Below are positions 27,007 through 36,590 of a stretch of 64,000 bases of DNA, in pieces. The notes under the pieces are model-generated. The model was given only the letters and a program-made list of their open reading frames with translations, made no database searches and was not told the origin of the DNA. Position 1 is the first letter of the stretch. The number at the start of each line of letters is the position of its first letter. Made by a program: the position numbers and the translations under genes. Source of the stretch: Paracoccus methylovorus (lineage in GTDB: Bacteria > Pseudomonadota > Alphaproteobacteria > Rhodobacterales > Rhodobacteraceae); the NCBI RefSeq assembly GCF_016919705.1, contig NZ_CP070371.1, positions 1,145,501-1,209,500 of the forward strand, in the 5' to 3' direction.

Positions 27007-28197
27007 ATGGATCTTCGTTTTGCAGCCGATGAAAACACCTTCCGCGCCGAGGTGCGCGAGTTCTTGCGCAGCCATATCCCCGAAGATATCCGCCGCAAGA
27101 TTTCTGAGGGGCGCAAGCTGGATCGTCAGGACTATGTGACGTCACAACGCATCCTGAACGCCAAAGGATGGGCGGTCCCGCACTGGCCGGTCGAATGGGG
27201 CGGGCAGGACTGGACGGCGGTCCAGCGATATATCTTTACCGAAGAGCTGCAGCAGGCCGCCGTGCCGCTGCCGCTGCAATTCAACTGCTATATGGTCGGT
27301 CCGGTCATCGCGGCCTTCGGCAACGAAGCGCAGAAGAAACGCTTTCTGGCGCCAACCGCGAACCTTGATATCTGGTGGTGTCAGGGCTTTTCGGAACCCG
27401 GGGCGGGCTCCGACCTTGCCTCGATCAAGACCCGGGCGGTGCGCGACGGCGATCATTACATCGTCAACGGCCAAAAAACCTGGACGACGCTGGGCCAGTA
27501 TGCGGACTGGATTTTCTGTCTCGTGCGGACGAACCCCGAGGTGAAAAAGCAGGCCGGCATCTCGTTCCTGCTGATCGACATGAAAACGCCCGGCATCACC
27601 GTGCGCCCGATCATCACCATCGAAGGCCATCACGAGGTCAACGAAGTCTTTTTCGACGACGTGCGCGTGCCGGTGGAAAACCTTGTGGGCGAGGAAAACA
27701 AGGGCTGGGATTATGCCAAGTTCCTGCTGGCCAACGAGCGTTCCGGCATCGCCCGGATCGGCATGACGAAGGAACGCATAGGCCGCATCAAGCGCCTTGC
27801 CCGCGAGGTGCCCGGGAATGGCAGCACGATGTGGGACGACATGGAGTTCCGCACCCGGCTGAGCCAGGTCGAGATCGAGCTGAAGGCGCTGGAGATCACG
27901 CAGATGCGTGTGCTTGCCGCGCAGATGAAATCGCAATCCGACAAGCCCGATCCCGCCTCCTCGATCCTCAAGATCAAGGGCTCGGAACTGCAGCAGGCTT
28001 CGACCGAGTTGCTTTTGGAACTCGCCGGCCCGTATGGCGCCGTCGGCCCCGACCGGATGGCCGGGAACGAGTTGCCAGAGTTCGGCTGGGCCGACGGTGC
28101 GGCGGCGCTTTATTTCAACAACCGCAAGGTCTCGATCTACGGGGGATCGAACGAGATCCAGCATAACGTGATCGCAAAAGCGATCCTGGGACTCTGA
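27007..28197 (+). CDS. Acyl-CoA dehydrogenase, large-subunit type (PimC-like)
   Basis: A 396-residue FAD-dependent acyl-CoA dehydrogenase. Visible motifs are WWCQGFSEPGAGSDLAS around 122 (FAD and substrate loop), GQKTWTTLGQYADW near 155 and the C-terminal IYGGSNEIQHNVIAK that contacts FAD. Two acyl-CoA dehydrogenase genes in tandem, of different length, are characteristic of heterodimeric enzymes such as pimeloyl-CoA dehydrogenase PimCD. The gene starts three bases after the thiolase ends. The probable role is the first, desaturating step of beta-oxidation on the imported acid. The substrate is inferred from the gene order. Confidence 0.88.
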   Translation: MDLRFAADENTFRAEVREFLRSHIPEDIRRKISEGRKLDRQDYVTSQRILNAKGWAVPHWPVEWGGQDWTAVQRYIFTEELQQAAVPLPLQFNCYMVGPVIAAFGNEAQKKRFLAPTANLDIWWCQGFSEPGAGSDLASIKTRAVRDGDHYIVNGQKTWTTLGQYADWIFCLVRTNPEVKKQAGISFLLIDMKTPGITVRPIITIEGHHEVNEVFFDDVRVPVENLVGEENKGWDYAKFLLANERSGIARIGMTKERIGRIKRLAREVPGNGSTMWDDMEFRTRLSQVEIELKALEITQMRVLAAQMKSQSDKPDPASSILKIKGSELQQASTELLLELAGPYGAVGPDRMAGNELPEFGWADGAAALYFNNRKVSIYGGSNEIQHNVIAKAILGL

Positions 28198-28207
28198 GGG
28201 GACGGCG

Positions 28208-29353
28208 ATGGATTTCGATTTCAGCAGTGAACAAGCGCAGCTCAAGGAAAGCGTCGAGCGTTTCGTGGCGGCAAGCTATGGCTCGCTGGAAAACCGCGAG
28301 GCGATGCGCAAGCTGCCCGGCGGTTTCGACAACCGGATCTGGGAAGGCTATGCGGAACTAGGACTTCTGGGCATGCCCTTTGCCGAAGAGGACGGCGGCT
28401 TTGGCGGCGGTCCCGTCGAGACGATGATCGCGATGGAGGCGATCGGGCGCAATCTGGCGTTGGAGCCCTATCTTTCGACCGGGGTTCTTGCAGCAACCGC
28501 TATCCGATTGGGGGCGGATGCCGCACAGAAAGAACAGTTGATCCCGGCAATTGCCGAGGGGACGCTGCGCATCTCTCTGGCTTGGCAGGAACCGCAGGCC
28601 CGCTATGATCTGGCCAATATCACGACCACCGCGCGCCCGCAGGGCGACGCATACATCCTGAACGGCCGCAAGGATCTGGTGCTGAACGGCGATACAGCCG
28701 GGATGCTCATCCTGTCGGCGCGCACTGCGGGTAAACCCTGCGAGCCCGACGGGATCACGCTGTTTCTCGTGCCCGCCGATGCCCAGGGGGTGATGATCTC
28801 GGGCTATGGTTCGCAAGACGGCGGACGGCTGGCCGATGTCGTGCTTAACGATGTAGTGGCGCAACCTTTGGGTCCTGTCGGTGGCGGCCACGCCATCCTT
28901 GAGCGGGTGATCGAGGCCGGTATCGCCGCAGTCGCGGCCGAGGCCGTGGGCTCGATGGAGGCGCTGCATGCGTTGACGGTCGATTATCTCAAGACCCGCA
29001 AGCAATTCGGCGTCGCCATCAGCACATTCCAGACGCTGCAACACAAGGCGGTCGATATGCTGCTCATGCTCGAACAGGCGCGGTCGATGGCCTATTACGC
29101 CACGATGATGGTCGAGGCCGAGGATGCCGAAGAACGCCGCGCCGCGCTGTCGGCGGTCAAGGTGCAGATCAACCGTTCGGCGCGATTTATCGGGCAGACC
29201 GCGGTGCAGCTTCACGGCGGCATCGGCATGACGATGGAATATATCGGTGCCCATCACTTCAAGCGACTTGCAGTGATCGAGACGCAGTTCGGCGACACCG
29301 CCTTTCACCTCGCGCGCGTTACCAAGGCGGGCGGGCTGATCGCGACGACCTGA
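28208..29353 (+). CDS. Acyl-CoA dehydrogenase, small-subunit type (PimD-like)
   Basis: A 381-residue acyl-CoA dehydrogenase-family protein, 10 bases downstream of the larger one. It starts MDFDFSSEQAQLKESVERF and ends with the QLHGGIGMTMEYIGAHHFKRL segment; in the middle it has SLAWQEPQARYDLANI instead of the usual EPGAGSD loop, as in the less conserved partner of heterodimeric enzymes. It likely forms a complex with the product of the preceding gene. Sequence supports the family firmly and the PimD role by position. Confidence 0.86.
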   Translation: MDFDFSSEQAQLKESVERFVAASYGSLENREAMRKLPGGFDNRIWEGYAELGLLGMPFAEEDGGFGGGPVETMIAMEAIGRNLALEPYLSTGVLAATAIRLGADAAQKEQLIPAIAEGTLRISLAWQEPQARYDLANITTTARPQGDAYILNGRKDLVLNGDTAGMLILSARTAGKPCEPDGITLFLVPADAQGVMISGYGSQDGGRLADVVLNDVVAQPLGPVGGGHAILERVIEAGIAAVAAEAVGSMEALHALTVDYLKTRKQFGVAISTFQTLQHKAVDMLLMLEQARSMAYYATMMVEAEDAEERRAALSAVKVQINRSARFIGQTAVQLHGGIGMTMEYIGAHHFKRLAVIETQFGDTAFHLARVTKAGGLIATT

Positions 29354-29363
29354 GGCGACAGGC

Positions 29364-30146
29364 ATGAGCATCCTGCGTTCAGAACGCATCGGCAATGTCC
29401 TGGTGCTGACCATCGATGGCCCGCAGACACGCAATGCCCTTGTCCCCGAAGTCTATTCCGCTGGGGTCGAGGCATTGGAGCAGGCCCGCGACCAAGCCGA
29501 TATCGGTGCGGTGGTACTGACCGGCGCCGGCGGGTGTTTCTGTTCCGGCGGGAACCTTGCCGGTATCGGGGAGCGTCGCACAAAGGGCGAAGACGCTGCC
29601 CGCGCCGCTATCGAGCGTCTGCATGACTTTGTCCATGCCTTGCGCGACGCTCCGATGCCAGTGATCGCCGCAGTCGAGGGGTGGGCGGCAGGTGCGGGCT
29701 TTTCGCTTGCGCTGGCCTGCGACATGATCGTGGCGGCACGGGATGCGCGGTTCAGCATGGCCTATGTTCGCGTGGGCCTTAGCCCCGATGGCGGTGGCAC
29801 CGCCTCGCTGACCCGTATGCTGCCGCGCCAGATGGTGTCGGAAATCGTTATGGAAGGGGGCGAGATCGGGGCCGAAAGGCTGCATGCATTCGGTCTGGTG
29901 AATGAGCTTGCCGATGCGGGAACGGCCCTGACTGCCGCATTCACCCGCGCAGAACGCCTTGCCAAGGGTCCGCGCGGGGCCATCGCCTCGATCAAGGGGC
30001 TGGTGGCGTCGGGACAGACGGCGAGCTTTGGCGCCCAACTGGATGCCGAACGCGACGCCTTCGCCCGTAACCTGATCTCGGATGATGCAGGCGAAGGTCT
30101 TGCGGCATTTTTCGAGAAACGTGCGCCGCGTTTTGGCAGAAAGTAA
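29364..30146 (+). CDS. Crotonase-family protein (enoyl-CoA hydratase/isomerase), PimE-like
   Basis: A 260-residue crotonase. The oxyanion-hole motifs GGCFCSGGNLAGI (about 55) and EGWAAGAGFSLAL (about 105) are present. The first catalytic glutamate of hydratases is replaced by Ser in GAGFSLAL, and the second position is Asp in GLSPDGGGTASL, as in PaaG-type isomerases. It may therefore isomerise a double bond rather than hydrate. It closes the PimF-B-C-D-E-like operon, 10 bases after the PimD-like gene, and converges on trpF. Ordinary hydratase activity would then come from the PimF-like fusion. Confidence 0.85.
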   Translation: MSILRSERIGNVLVLTIDGPQTRNALVPEVYSAGVEALEQARDQADIGAVVLTGAGGCFCSGGNLAGIGERRTKGEDAARAAIERLHDFVHALRDAPMPVIAAVEGWAAGAGFSLALACDMIVAARDARFSMAYVRVGLSPDGGGTASLTRMLPRQMVSEIVMEGGEIGAERLHAFGLVNELADAGTALTAAFTRAERLAKGPRGAIASIKGLVASGQTASFGAQLDAERDAFARNLISDDAGEGLAAFFEKRAPRFGRK

Positions 30147-30205
30147 CCGGCAAGCTTACGAGGCGGTGTGAAGCTCCAACACGGCAGAGCGGCGACAGCA
30201 ATACT

Positions 30206-30853
30206 TCACAGGATCGGCGCCGTAGCCCGGGCAATGAAATCACGGACGCGCGCGGGGTCCTTGATGCCGGGCGCGCTTTCGACACCGGAAGAGACATCGA
30301 CGCCGGGCGCGCGCGTCAGGCGGATCGCCTCGGCCACGTTCGCGGGTGTCAGCCCACCCGCAAGCAGCCAAGGCTTCAGGATTTGCCGCCCCGCCAGCAG
30401 CCGCCAATCGAAAGCCAGCCCGTTGCCGCCCGGAAGGGTCGCGTTCTGGGATGGTTTTGCGTCGATCAGCAGCATGTCGGCTACCAGCCCATAATCCCAA
30501 AGCGCATCAAGATCCTGTGGTTCGGAAATACCGACCGCCTTCATGACCGGCAGGCCGAAGCGTGATTTGACCTCGGCCACCCGATCCGGCGACTCGCTGC
30601 CATGCAACTGGATGATGTCCAGCGGCACCCGCGACAGGACCGCGTCCAGCGCCGCATCATCGGGATTGACGAAAAGGCCGACCTTGGCCACCCCCAGCGG
30701 CACCTGCACGGCAAGCCCTGCAGCGGTCTCTGGCGTCACATTGCGGGGGGATTTCGGGAAAAATACGAAGCCGACATAGCGCGCTCCGGCCTCCACGGCT
30801 GCCGAAAGGCCAGTGGCCTCGGTGAGGCCGCAGATCTTGACGGAAACGGCCAT
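30206..30853 (-). CDS. trpF: Phosphoribosylanthranilate isomerase
   Basis: A 215-residue TIM-barrel TrpF, third step of tryptophan synthesis. The N-terminal VKICGLTE holds the catalytic cysteine, [11 protein letters not shown] and IQLHGSE are family motifs, and the catalytic aspartate sits in LLIDAKPS. The phosphate-binding end is [12 protein letters not shown] and [13 protein letters not shown]. The ATG at 30853 is taken; the open frame continues upstream into the lapA gene without similarity. It follows lapA with a four-base gap in the common alphaproteobacterial order ihfB-lapA-trpF. Confidence 0.95.
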   Translation of the reverse strand: MAVSVKICGLTEATGLSAAVEAGARYVGFVFFPKSPRNVTPETAAGLAVQVPLGVAKVGLFVNPDDAALDAVLSRVPLDIIQLHGSESPDRVAEVKSRFGLPVMKAVGISEPQDLDALWDYGLVADMLLIDAKPSQNATLPGGNGLAFDWRLLAGRQILKPWLLAGGLTPANVAEAIRLTRAPGVDVSSGVESAPGIKDPARVRDFIARATAPIL

Positions 30854-30857
30854 GAAA

Positions 30858-31259
30858 TCAGCGCGGCGCGGGCAGCGCCGAACCGGAACCGGCCGCTGCG
30901 GCCGGCCGTTGCGCGGATTCGTCCAAAATCGCAAGCACATCATCGCGCGGTGCGGTATGGACCCGGCGCAGGTCGCCGACCTCGCGCTGCAACTGCGCCA
31001 GATCATGCGCCCGACGGCTGGATTCGCTGCGCAGATGCGATTCGCGCAGCCATTCCCAAACCAGCCCGACCAGCACGCCGAATACCATGGCCAGGAACAG
31101 CGCGACAAAAGCCGGCATGGTCAGGGACCACTGTCCGCCGGTGAACTGCGCCAGCGCCTCGGGCACGAGGCTGATGGTGACAAAATCCCGGTTCGCCGCC
31201 GCCAGCAGCATCAGCACGAGGGCCAGAATGACAATAAAGAAGATCCGGATCGCGCGCAT
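30858..31259 (-). CDS. LapA-domain membrane protein (DUF1049)
   Basis: A 133-residue protein with two transmembrane segments (about 4-22 and 48-70), the [11 protein letters not shown] strand between them, and a charged cytoplasmic tail. This is the LapA/YciS layout, a family linked to lipopolysaccharide assembly. It lies between ihfB and trpF as in many alphaproteobacteria. The C-terminal tail is Ala/Pro-rich and poorly conserved. Confidence 0.85.
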   Translation of the reverse strand: MRAIRIFFIVILALVLMLLAAANRDFVTISLVPEALAQFTGGQWSLTMPAFVALFLAMVFGVLVGLVWEWLRESHLRSESSRRAHDLAQLQREVGDLRRVHTAPRDDVLAILDESAQRPAAAAGSGSALPAPR

Positions 31260-31297
31260 GCCTTTAACCTCGCAAAGATTGACGCCGGCAATCTGGC

Positions 31298-31585
31298 CTA
31301 TTCGGCCAAGCCGTTCAACCGTTCACGCAAGAGCTTTCCGGTCTTGAAGAAGGGAACATGCTTTTCGTCCACGCTGACGGTATCGCCGGTGCGCGGGTTG
31401 CGGCCCTGCCGGGCATCGCGCTTCTTGACCGAGAAGGCCCCGAAGCCGCGCAACTCCACCCGGTCACCCCGGCCCATGGCATCGATGATCTCTTCGAAAA
31501 CCGTGTTCACGATCCGCTCAACGTCGCGCTGGAACAGATGCGGGTTTTCTTCGGAGATTTTCTGGATCAATTCGGATCGGATCAT
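31298..31585 (-). CDS. ihfB: Integration host factor subunit beta
   Basis: A 95-residue DNA-bending protein of the HU/IHF family. The start [17 protein letters not shown] is typical of IhfB. The [21 protein letters not shown] segment is the DNA-intercalating beta arm with the conserved Pro, and [14 protein letters not shown] closes the protein. It works with IhfA in recombination and promoter architecture. It follows rpsA on the same strand after a 197-base gap that includes the rpsA terminator. Confidence 0.96.
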   Translation of the reverse strand: MIRSELIQKISEENPHLFQRDVERIVNTVFEEIIDAMGRGDRVELRGFGAFSVKKRDARQGRNPRTGDTVSVDEKHVPFFKTGKLLRERLNGLAE

Positions 31586-31730
31586 TGCGGTTCCTGAATC
31601 TGGTGTTCCAACAATTCCTGCCGCCGATCATAAGTCAGACGCCGCGGCATTCAACGACAGAACGCATAGTAGGCGGTTTGGTTGCCGTGTTTTTCAAGAC
31701 TTTATGGTGCATCTTGCGGGAAACCGCAAC

Positions 31731-31761
31731 GAAAAGCGCCCCCGGCCGGAACCGGGGGCGC
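31731..31761 (-). terminator. Rho-independent terminator of rpsA
   Basis: Ten-base-pair stem GCGCCCCCGG/CCGGGGGCGC with a six-base loop begins 22 bases after the rpsA stop. On the minus strand it is followed by TTTTC. It separates rpsA from ihfB transcription. Confidence 0.8.
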
Positions 31762-31782
31762 AAAGTTCAGCCGATTATCGGC

Positions 31783-33462
31783 TTAGTTGCGACCTTTGAG
31801 CGCAGCGCCCAGGATGTCGCCCAGCGAGGCACCCGAATCCGAGCTGCCATACTGTTCGACCGCTTCCTTCTCTTCTGCGATCTCGCGAGCCTTGATCGAC
31901 AGGCCCAGACGGCGGGTCTTGGTGTCGATGTTGGTGACGCGCACGTCGACATGATCGCCGACCTGGAAACGCTCGGGGCGCTGGTCCTGACGGTCACGGG
32001 CCAGATCCGAACGACGGATAAAGCTTTTCATGCCGTTGTATTCGACCTCGACGCCGCCATCCTCGATCGCCGTCACAGTGACGGTGATGACCGAGCCGCG
32101 CTTCACACCCTCGACCGCTTCAGCCATGGTGTCGTTCTCAAGCGCCTTGATCGAAAGCGAGATACGCTCTTTCTCGATATCGACTTCCTGGACGACGGCT
32201 TTCACCACATCGCCCTTGCGGAAGTCCTGGATGGCGTCTTCGCCGCGGGCATCCCACGAGATATCCGACAGGTGGACCATGCCGTCGATATCGCCTTCCA
32301 GGCCGACGAACAGACCGAATTCGGTGATGTTCTTGACTTCGCCCTCGATGACGGTGCCGACCGGATGGGTCTCGGCAAAGACTTCCCACGGGTTGCGCAT
32401 GGTCTGCTTGAGACCAAGGCTGACACGCCGCTTGGCTTCGTCGATTTCCAGCACCATGACGTCCACCTCTTGCGAGGTCGAGACGATCTTGCCGGGATGG
32501 ACGTTCTTCTTGGTCCAGCTCATTTCCGAGACGTGGACCAGACCTTCGACACCGGCTTCCAGCTCGACGAAAGCGCCGTAATCGGTGATGTTGGTCACGC
32601 GGCCAGCGTGGACCGAGCCGATCGGGAACTTGTCGGCGACGGTATCCCACGGATCGGCCTGAAGCTGCTTCATGCCCAGGCTGATGCGGTGGGTTTCCTT
32701 GTTGATCTTGACGACCTGGACCTTGACGGTCTCGCCGATCGACAGGATCTCGGACGGGTGGTTGACCCGACGCCAAGCCATATCGGTGACGTGCAGCAGC
32801 CCGTCAACACCGCCCAGATCGACGAACGCACCGTATTCGGTGATGTTCTTGACCACACCCTCGACGGTCTGGCCTTCCGACAGGTTGGCAATGACCTCGG
32901 CGCGCTGTTCGGCGCGGGATTCTTCCAGAATGGCGCGGCGCGACACGACGATATTGCCGCGGCGGCGATCCATCTTGAGGATCTGGAACGGCTGTTTCAG
33001 ACCCATCAACGGGCCGGCATCGCGCACGGGACGCACATCGACCTGGCTGCCCGGCAGGAAGGCCACGGCACCGCCCAGATCGACGGTGAAACCGCCCTTG
33101 ACGCGACCGAAGATGGCGCCTTCGACGCGCTCTTCCGCGGCATAGGCTTTTTCCAGACGATCCCATGCCTCTTCACGGCGGGCTTTCTCGCGCGAGATCG
33201 AGGCTTCACCGCGGGCGTTCTCGACCCGATCGAGATAGACCTCGACCTCATCGCCGATGGCGATGGTGGGGGCTTCACCGGGGTTTGCGAATTCTTTGAG
33301 GTCGACGCGGCCTTCCATCTTGTAGCCGACATCGATGATGGCTTGGCCCGCCTCGATGGCGATGACCTTGCCCTTGACGACCGAGCCCTCTTCGGGCGTG
33401 TCGATGGCGAGGCTTTCGTTCAGGAGGGCCTCGAATTCCTCCATGGTCGCTTTAGCGCACAT
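31783..33462 (-). CDS. rpsA: 30S ribosomal protein S1
   Basis: A 559-residue S1 protein with six S1 (OB-fold) repeats, from EGSVVKGKVIAIEAG near 24 to the last near 445; GGVDGLLHVTDMAW, ELEAGVEGLVHVSEMSW and GLEGDIDGMVHLSDISW mark repeats three to five. S1 binds mRNA leaders and brings them to the 30S subunit. The start MCAKATMEEFEALLNES at 33462 has AAGGAA upstream and agrees with Rhodobacterales S1 proteins; the open frame extends 27 codons further. The conserved neighbours cmk and ihfB support the call. Confidence 0.96.
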   Translation of the reverse strand: MCAKATMEEFEALLNESLAIDTPEEGSVVKGKVIAIEAGQAIIDVGYKMEGRVDLKEFANPGEAPTIAIGDEVEVYLDRVENARGEASISREKARREEAWDRLEKAYAAEERVEGAIFGRVKGGFTVDLGGAVAFLPGSQVDVRPVRDAGPLMGLKQPFQILKMDRRRGNIVVSRRAILEESRAEQRAEVIANLSEGQTVEGVVKNITEYGAFVDLGGVDGLLHVTDMAWRRVNHPSEILSIGETVKVQVVKINKETHRISLGMKQLQADPWDTVADKFPIGSVHAGRVTNITDYGAFVELEAGVEGLVHVSEMSWTKKNVHPGKIVSTSQEVDVMVLEIDEAKRRVSLGLKQTMRNPWEVFAETHPVGTVIEGEVKNITEFGLFVGLEGDIDGMVHLSDISWDARGEDAIQDFRKGDVVKAVVQEVDIEKERISLSIKALENDTMAEAVEGVKRGSVITVTVTAIEDGGVEVEYNGMKSFIRRSDLARDRQDQRPERFQVGDHVDVRVTNIDTKTRRLGLSIKAREIAEEKEAVEQYGSSDSGASLGDILGAALKGRN

Positions 33463-33623
33463 ATAAATCCAGTTTCCTTTTCGATCATTGCTGGCCATGC
33501 GGTTGGCTCCGCCGGTCTTTTGTAGATGCAGGGATAAGCGCAAAGGGTCGCGGCATGCGCCCGACCCTGTTGAAGCGGCCTGTTCTGGCCTTATGGCTTA
33601 CCCTGACGGGCGCGATATAGCCT

Positions 33624-34703
33624 TCATTGGCCTTTGTGGCAAGCGTTGATGCCATGCAAATGGGTCCCGATCTCCTGCTCAAGCAGCGCGACCAGCTCTG
33701 CGGCAGGCATGGAACGGGCACGCGCTGCCTCGACCCCCGCCCATTGCGCGGCGTAATCAGAACCACCCGCCAAAGCGTTCAGCCGCTTTGCCGCGTCGTA
33801 AGTGATCGGGTAATCCGGCAGATCCGGCGCCCCCGCCGCCTCGCCAAGCGCGGTCAATCGGTTCGCCAGACCCCGTGCGGGCCGGCCCGAAATGGCACGT
33901 GTCATGACCGTGTCGCCCGGCTTTGCCGCGGCCAGCCGGGCACGGTAGGTATCACCCGCCGCCGATTCCGGGCAAGCTACGAATGCCGTGCCCATCTGCA
34001 CGGCCGCCGCCCCGGCCGTCAGTAACCTTGCCGCATCCGCGCCATCCATGATGCCCCCGGCCGCCACCACCGGAAGACCCAGATCCAGCAATTCGCGCAA
34101 CAGTTCCATGGTCGGCAGGCGTTCGTCGGGACCGTCGGGATCAAAGATGCCGCGATGCCCGCCCGCGCCGTAGCCCTGCGCGACGATAAGGTCGAGCCCT
34201 GCATCCCGGATCGCCACCGCCTCGGCCCGCGAAGTCGCAGTTGCCGCCAATGTCGCGCCACTGTCGCGCAAGGCGGCGATGCGTTCGGCCGAGGGTAAGC
34301 CGAAGTGAAAGCTGACCACTGCCGGGCGCGCCGCCAGCACCGCGCGCAACATGTCGTCATCCACCAGAAAACTGCGATAAACCTCTGTGATCTCGGCCGG
34401 AGGCTCGCCGCCAAAGCGGTGGAACTCGGGTGCCAGATAGGCCAGCCAACCAGCCTCACGCGCAGGATCGGCCTGCGCGGGCCGATGACAGAACAGGTTT
34501 ACTCCATACAGGTTCGAACCAAGCCGCGCCGCCGTTTCGGCCATCATGCCGGCAGCCTGTGCCGCATTCGAAGCTCCAAGACCCAGCGAACCCAAGCCCC
34601 CTGCCCGGCTGACCTCGGCCACAAGGCGCGGTGTCGCGGTGCCCGCCATCGGCGCTTGAATCACCGGCACCCGCAGATCAGAAAGCTGAAACCTCAGGGT
34701 CAT
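33624..34703 (-). CDS. Nitronate monooxygenase (2-nitropropane dioxygenase family)
   Basis: A 359-residue FMN-dependent TIM-barrel protein. [30 protein letters not shown] is the N-terminal FMN signature, and His183 in [11 protein letters not shown] is the catalytic base of class I enzymes. The later [30 protein letters not shown] binds FMN phosphate. It detoxifies alkyl nitronates such as propionate-3-nitronate. The gene overlaps the cmk stop by four bases and lies between cmk and rpsA, which are usually adjacent, so it appears to have been inserted into a conserved block. Confidence 0.88.
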   Translation of the reverse strand: MTLRFQLSDLRVPVIQAPMAGTATPRLVAEVSRAGGLGSLGLGASNAAQAAGMMAETAARLGSNLYGVNLFCHRPAQADPAREAGWLAYLAPEFHRFGGEPPAEITEVYRSFLVDDDMLRAVLAARPAVVSFHFGLPSAERIAALRDSGATLAATATSRAEAVAIRDAGLDLIVAQGYGAGGHRGIFDPDGPDERLPTMELLRELLDLGLPVVAAGGIMDGADAARLLTAGAAAVQMGTAFVACPESAAGDTYRARLAAAKPGDTVMTRAISGRPARGLANRLTALGEAAGAPDLPDYPITYDAAKRLNALAGGSDYAAQWAGVEAARARSMPAAELVALLEQEIGTHLHGINACHKGQ

Positions 34704-35284
34704 GCGCCGGCCTCCTTCGCGCTGGCGATGGCATGAGCCACCGCCTCGTCAATAGCCATCTCACTGGTATCAAGCAGCAGCGCATCCTTGGCCGGGCGCA
34801 TCGGCGCCACGGCGCGGGCAGCGTCGCGGGCATCGCGTTCGCGCAGTTCGCCCAGGATGCGGACCTCGTCGTCGCCCAGTTCCAGCGCGCGGCGGCGGGC
34901 GCGAACCGCATCGTTGGCCGTGACATAAAGCTTGAGCTCGGCTTCGGGGCAAATCACCGTGCCGATATCGCGCCCATCCAGAACGGCGCCCGGTTCGGTA
35001 CGCGCAAAGCGGCGCTGGAAATCGATCAAGGCGGCGCGGACTTCGGGGATCGCGGCCACGCGGCTGGCGGCCTGACCGGCCTCGGCGCTGCGCAGATCGT
35101 CCCGGTCAAGATCGCTGGGCACAAGCGCGCGGGCAGCGGCCACGGGATCGCCACCCATGGCGCCGACAGCACGATAAAGCAGCCCGGTATCCAGATGGGC
35201 AAAGCCAAAATGCCGGGCAAGCGCCCGCGCGATGGTCCCCTTGCCAGAGGCTGCGGGTCCGTCGATGGCAATGGTAAACGGCAT
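34700..35284 (-). CDS. cmk: Cytidylate kinase
   Basis: A 194-residue (d)CMP kinase. The P-loop is [11 protein letters not shown] at residues 7-17, followed by [16 protein letters not shown] and the [22 protein letters not shown] segment that binds CMP. It phosphorylates CMP and dCMP with ATP. The ATG at 35284 follows GAGG; the frame stays open upstream into the region of the divergent phosphatase gene but has no similarity there. It precedes rpsA as in most proteobacteria. Confidence 0.95.
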   Translation of the reverse strand: MPFTIAIDGPAASGKGTIARALARHFGFAHLDTGLLYRAVGAMGGDPVAAARALVPSDLDRDDLRSAEAGQAASRVAAIPEVRAALIDFQRRFARTEPGAVLDGRDIGTVICPEAELKLYVTANDAVRARRRALELGDDEVRILGELRERDARDAARAVAPMRPAKDALLLDTSEMAIDEAVAHAIASAKEAGA

Positions 35285-35450
35285 AGGGACCTCGGGGTTC
35301 TGTCGGTTGCGGCATGACCGGGGCCGGGGGCTGTGATCCCGCGGGCACAGACAAATCACCAACCAATCGGGATTGAGCGACGGGCTTTCTCTAGCCTTTA
35401 TCGGGCGATAGATCAACGCTGGCCGAAAAGCTTCTTGAGGGTTTCCCCGG

Positions 35451-36026
35451 ATGGCTAAGCTGATCTTCATCACGCATCCCGAGGTGATCGTGGATCCCCA
35501 AACCGATGTCCGCCGCTGGCGGCTAAGCGATGCAGGGCGGGCGCGGATGCGGATATTTGCCGACAGTCCGGTCGTGGCGGATGTAACCGCAATATGGTCA
35601 AGCGCCGAAACCAAAGCCTTGGAAGCGGCGGCGATCCTGGCAGCTCGCAGTGGGATCGAGGTGCAGGTCGATGAGGATCTTGGGGAAAACGACCGCAGCG
35701 CAACCGGCTTTCTTGCACCCGAAGAGTTCGAGAAAGTCGCGGACACCTTCTTCGCGGAACCGCAGAAAAGCGTTCGCGGGTGGGAGCGCGCGCAAGACGC
35801 GCAGCAGCGTATCGAAAACGCGGTCGGCCGAATTCTTGCTGGTCACAGAAAAGGCGATATCGCCGTGGTGGCACATGGCACCGTGGGCAGCCTGCTGCTT
35901 TGCAGCTATTCGGGACGGCCGATCAGCAGGACGGCGGATCAACCGTTCCAAGGACACTACTGGATGGCCGAGTTGCCCGCCATGGCCCTGCTGCACCCCT
36001 GGCGGCCGATAGCTCCGCGCGTCTAG
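35451..36026 (+). CDS. Histidine phosphatase-superfamily protein with altered active site
   Basis: A 191-residue phosphoglycerate-mutase-like protein. The first active-site motif, normally RHG, reads ITHPEV here: the histidine is kept at residue 9 but the preceding arginine is threonine. The second histidine is in [13 protein letters not shown]. Regions [17 protein letters not shown] and DLGENDRS match the other family blocks. The missing arginine suggests weak, altered or lost phosphatase activity. It is divergent from cmk and stands alone. The family call is secure but the function is not. Confidence 0.75.
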   Translation: MAKLIFITHPEVIVDPQTDVRRWRLSDAGRARMRIFADSPVVADVTAIWSSAETKALEAAAILAARSGIEVQVDEDLGENDRSATGFLAPEEFEKVADTFFAEPQKSVRGWERAQDAQQRIENAVGRILAGHRKGDIAVVAHGTVGSLLLCSYSGRPISRTADQPFQGHYWMAELPAMALLHPWRPIAPRV

Positions 36027-36187
36027 TCACATCGCCACCCTTAAGCAACAGCATTGGCATTGCGGTCGACGCACGCCCCGACAATGGTGCGTTTCCGCCG
36101 ATGCGCTCTGGCAGCGGAGGATTGATCTTATGGTCCTATCTCCGATCAGATAGCATGACCGCGTTTGGCACTCATGGAGAATTGTCG

Positions 36188-36568
36188 ATGACGCGTTTCA
36201 CCCTGCTGCTGTCCGCCGCCGGCCTGTGTGGCCTGTCCCTTCCCGCGTTCGCTCAAAATGCCGATTTCAGTTTGACCTATCATGTCGAGCGCACCCCGGC
36301 GGCGCAGTTGAGCATCGAGACCTGCGGCGATGTCGTGGCCCAGATGGCGCAGCAGGCCGGGTTGCGCGCTGATACGCAAAGCCATCCGGGTCAGCTCGTC
36401 ACCGTCATCGGAGGCGACGAGGGCAATGGAGCATTCATCGCGCAATGCATCGCCGTCGAGGGCACGACGGTCAGCGTGGTGCAGGGAATCGACTATCGCC
36501 AGCAGAAAGGCTCTTTGGGCAATTTTGCCGATCAGGCCTTTGCCGCCGTGAAGGCCGCGGTGAATTAG
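36188..36568 (+). CDS. Small secreted protein of unknown function
   Basis: A 126-residue protein with a clear Sec signal peptide (MTRFTLLLSAAGLCGLSLPA, cleavage after AFA at about 22). The mature part has two cysteines (CGDVVAQMAQQ and AQCIAVEG), so a disulfide is possible, and no transmembrane segment. The ATG at 36188 follows GGAGA with eight bases of spacing; the frame is open much further upstream but overlaps the phosphatase gene. I do not recognise the family. It lies convergent to rfbA and may act in the periplasm. Confidence 0.7.
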   Translation: MTRFTLLLSAAGLCGLSLPAFAQNADFSLTYHVERTPAAQLSIETCGDVVAQMAQQAGLRADTQSHPGQLVTVIGGDEGNGAFIAQCIAVEGTTVSVVQGIDYRQQKGSLGNFADQAFAAVKAAVN

Positions 36569-36590
36569 CAGGCGTCACGGCACTCCTGGT

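Noticed and set aside
31585..33525. A 646-codon open frame on the plus strand opposite rpsA
   Set aside because: It is fully antisense to a conserved ribosomal protein gene. High-GC codon bias keeps the opposite strand free of stops; the protein has no recognisable family features.
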